35,747 nucleotides of DNA from assembly GCA_021737265.1 (NCBI GenBank), contig JAIPEF010000016.1, positions 1 through 35,747 on the forward strand, written 5' to 3'. This document shows, piece by piece, positions 24,976 to 31,218 of the stretch. The notes under the pieces are model-generated. The model was not told where the DNA came from. It searched no databases and worked only from the letters and a program-made list of their open reading frames with translations. The DNA comes from Desulfocapsa sp. (GTDB taxonomy: Bacteria; Desulfobacterota; Desulfobulbia; Desulfobulbales; Desulfocapsaceae). Each line of letters opens with the position of its first letter. The stretch's first letter is position 1. Made by a program: the position numbers and the translations under genes.

Positions 24976-26000
24976 CCCCGGAAAAAGAACAAAAAAACCC
25001 TGCTCTCCTCATCTACCAAACCCCTGACGGCGACATCAAACTTGATGTGCGGCTGCAGGAAGAAACGGTGTGGCTGACCCAGGCCCACATGGCCGAGCTT
25101 TTTGGCAAGGCCAGGTCAACCATCAACGAGCATATAAAAAATATCTTCAGCGAAAATGAACTGGTTGAATCTGACGTTGTGAAGAAATTCGGTATTTCCG
25201 AATTTCAGCAGAAAGCACCAAACTACTATAACTTAGATGTCGTTATTTCCGTTGGTTATCGCGTTAAATCCCAGCAGGGCACCCAATTCCGCATTTGGGC
25301 CACCCAACGCCTCAAAGAGTATATCGTCAAAGGTTTTGCCCTCAACGATGAACGGTTCAAGAGCGGCAGCTCCATGAATTATTTTAATGAGCTCCAGGAA
25401 CGAATCCGCCAGATCCGTCTTTCGGAGCGTTTTTTCTATCAGAAGATCAAAGACATCTATACCACCTCCATTGACTATGATCCTGGTGATAAGAAGACCA
25501 TCGCCTTTTTCAAAAAAGTACAGAACAAGCTGCTATGGGCCATCAGTGAGCAGACCGCAGCCGAGCTGGTCTATCGCCGCAGCGACGCCTCCCTGCCCCT
25601 TATGGGTATGCAGTCATTTGCCAAGAAAGGTGCGGTGGCCATCAGCAAGAGGGATGTCTCCATTGCCAAGAATTACCTGAACGAAGATGAGATAAAGCTC
25701 CTTGGTCTGCTGGTAGAGCAGTATCTGGCCTTTGCCGAGACCATGGCTCTGCAGCAGACCCCCATGTATATGCAAGACTGGATAGAACGGCTGAACGCCA
25801 TCATCCAGCTCAATGGCCGGGAACTGCTTGACCATGCCGGCAAAATCAGCCATGCCCAGGCTCTGGAAAAGTCGGGACTGGAGTATGAGAAATATCGTGA
25901 GGAGCAAAAATCCCTGACCAGAGAAACAAGTTTGCAAGAGTTAGAGAAGGACATCAAAGATGTACGAAAGCTTGCTTCCGGTAAAGGAGAAGAAAAATGA
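24972..26000 (+). CDS. RhuM family protein
   Basis: The 342-residue protein starts with a segment DIKLDVRLQEETVWLTQAHM followed by an ATP-independent helix-turn-helix-like region (AELFGKARSTINEHIKNIF), then YYNLDVVISVGYRVKS and GTQFRIWATQRLKEYIVKGF. These are hallmarks of the RhuM (Salmonella virulence-island) family, which is also frequent beside type I restriction genes. The molecular function is unknown; a DNA-binding or toxin-like role has been proposed only by association. The start overlaps the hsdS stop by ATGA. Its end overlaps the ATG of a truncated hsdR copy by ATGA, with GGAG just before it, which shows that hsdR originally followed directly. Confidence 0.85.
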   Translation: MTPEKEQKNPALLIYQTPDGDIKLDVRLQEETVWLTQAHMAELFGKARSTINEHIKNIFSENELVESDVVKKFGISEFQQKAPNYYNLDVVISVGYRVKSQQGTQFRIWATQRLKEYIVKGFALNDERFKSGSSMNYFNELQERIRQIRLSERFFYQKIKDIYTTSIDYDPGDKKTIAFFKKVQNKLLWAISEQTAAELVYRRSDASLPLMGMQSFAKKGAVAISKRDVSIAKNYLNEDEIKLLGLLVEQYLAFAETMALQQTPMYMQDWIERLNAIIQLNGRELLDHAGKISHAQALEKSGLEYEKYREEQKSLTRETSLQELEKDIKDVRKLASGKGEEK

Positions 26001-26121
26001 AATTCACCGAGGCACGGCTGGAACAGGCCATCATCGAGCTGCTGGGCAAGGAGGGCTATCCCCATGTCCTGGGCGAGACGGTCGGCGGCGTTACTCAACG
26101 GTCGATTAGCTCTATCACATA
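25997..26121 (+). pseudogene. Truncated hsdR copy 1 (5' end only)
   Basis: Bases 25997-26080 match the first 84 bases of the full hsdR (27722-27805) with one difference. The frame then runs off into unrelated sequence (VGGVTQRSISSIT) and stops at TAA 26119. This copy retains the native ribosome-binding site GGAG and the ATGA coupling with the RhuM gene. It marks the old position of the hsdR start. Confidence 0.9.
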
Positions 26122-26341
26122 AAAAATGGCGCTATCTCGGAGAGATGCTCGATAGAAAACAGCTAGAAAACAGCTTTCATGTTGAAATAACGTTGTTTTC
26201 TATCAAGTGTATATGGCGAGGGATATTCGATAGAGACCTTTTCTTTTCAAACCGACCTCTGATGGCAAACACTTCGCAACCAGTTGATAATTAGGCTTAT
26301 TTTTATTTCATCGCAAACCAAAGTAGAGGTAAAATTCTGTA
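26122..26341. other. Non-coding segment with inverted and tandem repeats between hsdR copies 1 and 2
   Basis: GATAGAAAACA (26151-26161) is repeated inverted as TGTTTTCTATC (26194-26204). An 11-bp unit TAGAAAACAGC occurs twice in tandem (26153-26174), and TCGATAG recurs further on. One 49-codon frame (26145-26294) exists but has no spaced ribosome-binding site and no recognisable content. The A+T-rich composition differs from the hsd genes. It may be a remnant of another inserted module or a structured RNA. Confidence 0.45.
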
Positions 26342-26396
26342 ATGAAATTCACCGAGGCGCGGCTGGAACAGGCCATCATCGAGCTGCCGGGCAAGG
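26342..26396 (+). repeat. Truncated hsdR copy 2 (55 bp of the 5' end)
   Basis: The 55 bases match the start of hsdR at 27722-27776 with one difference (T to C at position 47). The frame is then lost. There is no good ribosome-binding site before it. It opens the module containing the AbiEi-like gene. Confidence 0.88.
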
Positions 26397-26434
26397 CGTG
26401 TTTTGGGCTCGGCACAGGGTTGTAGCCCTGCCAC

Positions 26435-26472
26435 TATTTGTCCAGTTTCTTGCGCAAAAAACTGGACAAATA
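26435..26472. promoter_or_regulatory. 14-bp perfect inverted repeat before the AbiEi-like gene
   Basis: TATTTGTCCAGTTT (26435-26448) and AAACTGGACAAATA (26459-26472) are perfect inverted repeats ten bases apart, ending 26 bp before the start codon. AbiEi antitoxins are known to repress their own promoter through inverted repeats, so this is a likely operator. A smaller hairpin (AGGG-TTGTAG-CCCT) lies just upstream. Confidence 0.6.
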
Positions 26473-26498
26473 CTTTTCTGTTCTGTAGGGATAGTTAT

Positions 26499-27224
26499 AT
26501 GAAAACTACTGAATACATAAGGAATAGTATTGATCGTTTTCCGAAAGGCTATGTCTTCACCTATGGTGATTTTGCTGGGAAGGTGGAAAGCACGGAGGCT
26601 TTGGCGAAGGCCCTTAACCGGCTGGCTGCTTCCGGCAAGATTGTCAAGCTTGCCAAGGGCAAATTTTATAAGCCCGAGCAATCACCCTTTGGCGAGCTGC
26701 CGCCTGATCAGTACCAGGCAGTCAAAGACCTGCTGGAAAGTGGCGGCAAGGTGGCGGGTTATCTCACCGGACTCAGCATCTATAACAGTCTTGGTCTCAC
26801 CACCCAGGTTGGCAGCACCATCCAGATTGGCAGGAACGAGGTGCGTTCATCTTTTAAACGGGGGAGATACACCATATCTTTTGTGAAACAGAAAAACAGT
26901 ATCACCAAAGAAAACATACCCCTTCTCCAACTCCTTGATGCCCTGCGTTTTATTAAAAAGATTCCCGATTCTTCGATTACTAAGAGCTGCAAAATATTGC
27001 AAAACCTCATCTCGGCCTTGTCGGAAAAGGAACAGGGGGCTCTTGTCAGGCTGGCCTTGAAGTATCAACCGGCAACCCGGGCCCTGCTGGGGGCAATTCT
27101 CTGTGATCTTGGCAAAGATGGGCTAACGGAAAAATTAAAAAAATCACTCAACCCCTTAACCTCATACATAATCCCTGGAATTTCCGAGGTGATTCTTTCT
27201 GCGCCCAGGTGGGGTATCAAATGA
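26499..27224 (+). CDS. DUF6088 / AbiEi-like antitoxin protein
   Basis: The 241-residue protein starts at ATG 26499 with AGGG eight bases upstream; the longer frame from 26403 reads through the inverted repeat and is rejected. The N-terminal winged helix (IDRFPKGYVFTYGDFAG, ALAKALNRLAASGKIVKLAKGKFYKP) and then VAGYLTGLSIYNSLGLTTQVGSTIQIG match the AbiEi-type antitoxin architecture, in which the N-terminal domain binds the operator. The usual partner, an AbiEii nucleotidyltransferase toxin, does not follow; only 70 bp separate it from the S23 cassette. It is therefore an orphan antitoxin or works alone. It sits in a module that begins with a piece of hsdR. Confidence 0.75.
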   Translation: MKTTEYIRNSIDRFPKGYVFTYGDFAGKVESTEALAKALNRLAASGKIVKLAKGKFYKPEQSPFGELPPDQYQAVKDLLESGGKVAGYLTGLSIYNSLGLTTQVGSTIQIGRNEVRSSFKRGRYTISFVKQKNSITKENIPLLQLLDALRFIKKIPDSSITKSCKILQNLISALSEKEQGALVRLALKYQPATRALLGAILCDLGKDGLTEKLKKSLNPLTSYIIPGISEVILSAPRWGIK

Positions 27225-27294
27225 GACTGCATGAAAACGGGGCAATGTCTTGAAGCATAAGATTTTTGAATGTTGCCATTGTCTTGAAAAATGT

Positions 27295-27710
27295 AAAATG
27301 TGAAGAGTGAAGGGTGAAATTGTGAAGCGTGATTTGCCGGCGAGGACAAAGAAATTTGCATTGCGGGTTATTAAGCTTTGCCAGACAGTGAATGAAACAC
27401 CTGGGGTGGGCTGGACACTTGGGGACCAGCTCATTCGCTCGGGAACATCTGTTGGCGCTAATGTTGCCGAAGGTGCAGGTGCTCAGAGTGAAGCAGATTT
27501 CCTCACCAAGTACAGTATCGCTCTCAAAGAAGCCCACGAAACCCTGTACTGGCTCGATCTTATCGAGCTATCAGAGCTCATACCATCTCATCGCCTTGGC
27601 GATTTAAAACAGGAATGTAATGAACTGGTCGCCATATTGACTACCATATGCAAAAAGCTAAAGGACAAACGAAAATGACTCTACCTTTCACCCTTCACCC
27701 TTCACATTTT
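27295..27710. mobile_element. 416-bp S23 cassette with heptamer-built terminal inverted repeats
   Basis: The left end AAAAT plus GTGAAGAGTGAAGGGTGAAA (27295-27319) is mirrored at 27686-27710, whose complement is AAAAT plus GTGAAGGGTGAAGGGTGAAA: 25 bp with one mismatch. Between them is a single S23 four-helix-bundle gene and nothing else. There is no transposase, so if mobile it would depend on functions elsewhere. The right end is 11 bp from the hsdR start. Confidence 0.65.
27322..27678 (+). CDS. Four-helix-bundle protein of the S23 (23S rRNA intervening sequence) family
   Basis: The 118-residue protein has the family core LIRSGTSVGANVAEGAGAQS followed by FLTKYSIALKEAHETLYWL, and should form a pentameric helix-bundle like bAvd. 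The family was named after open frames inside 23S rRNA intervening sequences, but here there is no rRNA. Function of stand-alone members is unknown; relatives assist diversity-generating retroelements by binding nucleic acid, and no reverse transcriptase is present here. I choose GTG 27322, because AGGG (27311-27314) in the left terminal repeat then serves as ribosome-binding site with seven-base spacing; GTG 27307 is possible. Confidence 0.88.
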   Translation: MKRDLPARTKKFALRVIKLCQTVNETPGVGWTLGDQLIRSGTSVGANVAEGAGAQSEADFLTKYSIALKEAHETLYWLDLIELSELIPSHRLGDLKQECNELVAILTTICKKLKDKRK

Positions 27711-27721
27711 TCACTTCAGAA

Positions 27722-30700
27722 ATGAAATTCACCGAGGCGCGGCTGGAACAGGCCATCATCGAGCTGCTGGGCAAGGAGGGCTATCCCCATGTCCTGGGCG
27801 AGACGATCAGCCGGGGGCCGGGCGAGGTCCTGATCAAGGAAGACCTCAGAAACTTTCTGGCCAGCCAGTATGGGGACGACAAGATCACCCCCGGTGAAAT
27901 CGATGCTATTGTCCGTCAATTAGAGCTGCTGCCCGCCTCTGACCTCTATGACTCCAACAGGGCGGTCATGAAGATGGTCTCCGACGGCTTTCTCTTCAAG
28001 CGGGACGAGCGCAGCCAGAAGGATCTTTATATCCAGCTCATCGACTATGACGGTTTGGCCCAGGCAAATCTCGCCGCCCGTGCACCAGGGCAACAAGCGT
28101 ATGCCATGGCTGCTGAGGCCAGTCCGCCCTACCTGACCAGCCGCAATATCTACAAGATGGTCAACCAGCTGGAGATCACCGGCTATGAGAAGCGCATCCC
28201 GGACGGCATCCTCTACATCAACGGCCTGCCCCTGGTGGTCTTTGAGTTCAAGAGTGCCATCCGTGAGGAGGCCACCATTCATGACGCCTATGTCCAGCTG
28301 ACGGTGCGCTATAAGCGCGACATCCCGGAGCTCTTCAAATACAACGGTTTCTGCGTGATCAGCGACGGGGTGAACAACAGGGCCGGTTCCTTTTTTGCGC
28401 CCTATGAGTTCTTCTATGGCTGGCGCAAGACCGACGGCAGCGACCTTATCGAGAAGGACGGTATTGACTCCCTCTACTCCTTGATCAGGGGCATGTTTGA
28501 CCAGTACCGGCTGCGGGACATTATCCGCAACTTCATCTACCTGCCCGACATCTCACGCAAGGAAGAAAAGATCCTCTGCCGCTATCCGCAATACTATGCG
28601 GCCACCAAGCTCTACGCCAACATCATGGTCCATCGCCGCCCCCAGGGGGACGGTAAGGGCGGCACCTATTTTGGGGCCACCGGCTGCGGCAAATCCTTCA
28701 CCATGCTCTTTCTGGTTCGGCTGCTCATGAAGAGCGTTGATTTTGCCAGCCCCACCATTGTACTCATCACCGACCGCACCGACCTGGACGACCAGCTCTC
28801 GGGCCAGTTTGTCCATGCCAAGGGCTATATCGGTGACGAGGCCGTGATCAGCGTCAAGAGCCGCTCCCATCTGCGTGATCTGCTCAAGGGCCGCAACAGC
28901 GGCGGCGTCTTCCTGACCACCATCCACAAGTTCACCGAAGACACCGAGCTCCTCACCGACCGCACCAATGTCATCTGCATCTCCGATGAGGCGCACCGCA
29001 GCCAGACTAACCTGGACCAGAAAATCAGGGTCACCGAGAACGGGGTGCAGCGCACCTACGGCTTTGCCAAATACCTGCACGATTCCCTGCCCGGTGCCAC
29101 CTATGTCGGCTTCACCGGCACCCCCATTGACGCCACCCTGGATGTGTTCGGGCCGTCGGTGGATTCCTACACCATGACGGAATCGGTGGCCGATGGCATC
29201 ACCGTTCGCATTGTCTATGAGGGGAGGGCGGCCAAGGTGCTGCTTGATAACAGCAAATTGCAGGAGATCGAGGAGTATTACGCCCGCTGCGCCGCTGAGG
29301 GCAGCAGTGAATATCAGATCGAGGAGTCCAAGAAGGCCAATGCCCAGATGAACGCCATCCTCGGTGACCCTGACCGCATCAAGGCGGTGGCGGCCGACTT
29401 TGTGGGCCATTACGAAAACCGGGTGAGCGAGGGGGCCACGGTGAAGGGCAAGGCCATGTTTATCTGCTCCAGCCGGTCCATTGCCTATGCGTTTTACAAG
29501 GATGTTATCGCCCTGCGCCCCCAGTGGGCCGAGATCAAGGAGTGTGAAGAGGGGGTAGAGCTCACCGAAAGTGAGCGCAAAAAAATAAAACCCATGGAGC
29601 GGATCAAGATGATCATGACCCGGGGCCAGGATGACCCCAAAGAGCTCTATGACATGCTGGGCACCAAGGATGATCGCAAGGAGCTGGACCGTCAGTTTAA
29701 GAATGGCAAATCCAATTTCAAGATCGCCATTCTGGTGGATATGTGGCTCACCGGTTTTGATGTGCCGTTTCTGGATACCATGTATATCGACAAGCCCATC
29801 CAGCGCCATAACCTGATCCAGACCATCTCCCGGGTGAACCGCAAGTTTGCTGGCAAGGAAAAGGGGCTGGTGGTGGATTACATCGGCATCAAGCGCCAGA
29901 TGAACCAGGCCCTGGCCCACTATTCCAAGAGCGACCAATCAAATATTGAAGAGATCGAGCAGTCCATTGTGGTGGTGAAGGACCATCTCGATCTGCTTGG
30001 CAAGATCTTTCATAAATTTGATACCACCCCCTATTTCAAGGGGATACCGCTGGCGCAGCTGGAGTGCCTCAACATGGCGGCCGAGTTTGCCATGATCACC
30101 GACAACCTGGAAAAGCGGTTCATGTACCTGGTCCAGCGGTTGAAGGCGGCCTATGACATCTGCTGCGGCAGTGACGGCTTTAGTCAGGCGGAGCGCGACC
30201 ATGTCCATTTTTATCTGGCGGTGCGCTCCATTGTCTTCAAGCTGACCCGTGGCGAGGCGCCCGACACCGCCAAGATGAACGCCTGGGTGCGGAAGATGAT
30301 CCAGGAGGCCTTAAAGAGCGACGGGGTGGAGGAGATCTTCAAGCTGGGTGAGGACCATGGCCAGGAGGTCGACATCTTTGATAAGGACTACCTGGCCAAG
30401 ATCGAGAAGATCAAACTGCCCAACACCAAGATCAAACTCCTGCAACAGCTCCTGGCCAAGGCCATTGCCGACTTCAAGAAGGTGAACAAGATAAAGGGCA
30501 TGGACTTCTCCAGGAAGTTTAAGACCCTTGTTGACCACTATAATGAACGCAAGGAACAGGACGTCTGGAACAGCGAGGAGCTGGAAGAGATTGCCGGTGA
30601 GATTGTCGACCTGATCCATGCCCTCCAGAAGGAAAAGGAGTCCTTCGGTGAGCTGGGTATCGATTTTGAGGAAAAGGCCTTCTATGACATCCTCAAGGCC

Positions 30701-30970
30701 CTGGCTCGCAAGTATGATTTTGAGTACCCGGAAGACAAACTCCTGCATCTGGCCAAAGAGGTAAAAAAGCTGGTGGATGACAAGGCCAAATACACCGACT
30801 GGAGCCAGCGCGAAGACATCAAGGCTGAGCTCAAGGTTGATCTGATTATGGCCCTGGCGGACAATGGTTATCCGCCGGTGGATAGGGATGAGGTGTATAA
30901 GGAGATTTTTGAGCAGGCGGAGAATTTTAAGAAATATCAGACTGGGCAGAACAAATCTGTAGAGGAGTAG
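27722..30970 (+). CDS. hsdR: Type I restriction enzyme subunit HsdR
   Basis: The 1082-residue motor and nuclease subunit cuts unmodified DNA after ATP-driven translocation. The nuclease core is PD (160-161) ... EFK (175-177). Helicase motifs are Walker A GATGCGKS (318-325), DEAH (422-425), VGFTGTP, and TISRVNRKF in motif VI. Length and order match EcoR124-type HsdR. The ATG is preceded by the end of the S23 cassette and has no Shine-Dalgarno; the native site and its coupling to the RhuM gene remain at the truncated copy at 25997. Expression may therefore be altered. The reading frame itself is intact. Confidence 0.95.
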   Translation: MKFTEARLEQAIIELLGKEGYPHVLGETISRGPGEVLIKEDLRNFLASQYGDDKITPGEIDAIVRQLELLPASDLYDSNRAVMKMVSDGFLFKRDERSQKDLYIQLIDYDGLAQANLAARAPGQQAYAMAAEASPPYLTSRNIYKMVNQLEITGYEKRIPDGILYINGLPLVVFEFKSAIREEATIHDAYVQLTVRYKRDIPELFKYNGFCVISDGVNNRAGSFFAPYEFFYGWRKTDGSDLIEKDGIDSLYSLIRGMFDQYRLRDIIRNFIYLPDISRKEEKILCRYPQYYAATKLYANIMVHRRPQGDGKGGTYFGATGCGKSFTMLFLVRLLMKSVDFASPTIVLITDRTDLDDQLSGQFVHAKGYIGDEAVISVKSRSHLRDLLKGRNSGGVFLTTIHKFTEDTELLTDRTNVICISDEAHRSQTNLDQKIRVTENGVQRTYGFAKYLHDSLPGATYVGFTGTPIDATLDVFGPSVDSYTMTESVADGITVRIVYEGRAAKVLLDNSKLQEIEEYYARCAAEGSSEYQIEESKKANAQMNAILGDPDRIKAVAADFVGHYENRVSEGATVKGKAMFICSSRSIAYAFYKDVIALRPQWAEIKECEEGVELTESERKKIKPMERIKMIMTRGQDDPKELYDMLGTKDDRKELDRQFKNGKSNFKIAILVDMWLTGFDVPFLDTMYIDKPIQRHNLIQTISRVNRKFAGKEKGLVVDYIGIKRQMNQALAHYSKSDQSNIEEIEQSIVVVKDHLDLLGKIFHKFDTTPYFKGIPLAQLECLNMAAEFAMITDNLEKRFMYLVQRLKAAYDICCGSDGFSQAERDHVHFYLAVRSIVFKLTRGEAPDTAKMNAWVRKMIQEALKSDGVEEIFKLGEDHGQEVDIFDKDYLAKIEKIKLPNTKIKLLQQLLAKAIADFKKVNKIKGMDFSRKFKTLVDHYNERKEQDVWNSEELEEIAGEIVDLIHALQKEKESFGELGIDFEEKAFYDILKALARKYDFEYPEDKLLHLAKEVKKLVDDKAKYTDWSQREDIKAELKVDLIMALADNGYPPVDRDEVYKEIFEQAENFKKYQTGQNKSVEE

Positions 30971-30972
30971 GG

Positions 30973-31086
30973 ATGGACAGGGAAGAACAGTTGCAATTTT
31001 TGCAGAACCAGGTTCCGGCAGGAACTGTTACGACCCATGGAAATCTGTCAAAGGCATTTTTTGGAGGGTTGAACGTAATGGCGTAG
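30973..31086 (+). pseudogene. Short fragment resembling an O6-methylguanine-DNA methyltransferase-like protein
   Basis: A 37-codon frame directly after hsdR encodes FLQNQVPAGTVTTHGNLSKA FFGG (space added), similar to the helix-turn-helix segment VPxGxVTTYGxLA of MGMT and alkyltransferase-like proteins. It stops at TAG 31084 before any PCHR-type active site. The following 130 bases show no convincing continuation in any frame. It is either a decayed fragment or a chance match. Confidence 0.35.
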
Positions 31087-31218
31087 GGGCGGTATACAAC
31101 TCTGCCGAATTTCAGCCGGAACGCCGATAAATGGCGAGCCAGGCAGGATGATCTCAAAGGAAGTAGAATGGCGGGAAATAACATCGCATCACCCGAGTTG
31201 GCTTCTGGGACAAGGTAA

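Noticed and set aside
27295..27710. Diversity-generating retroelement, because S23 proteins resemble bAvd
   Set aside because: No reverse transcriptase, template repeat or variable repeat is present in the window.
22241..27710. CRISPR-like array from the spaced GTGAAGG repeats
   Set aside because: Units are short tandem heptamers at unequal distances inside genes, with no repeat-spacer periodicity and no cas genes.
28553..29938. Long minus-strand open frame (461 codons) inside hsdR
   Set aside because: It mirrors G+C-rich hsdR codons; hsdR has all helicase motifs in the other strand.
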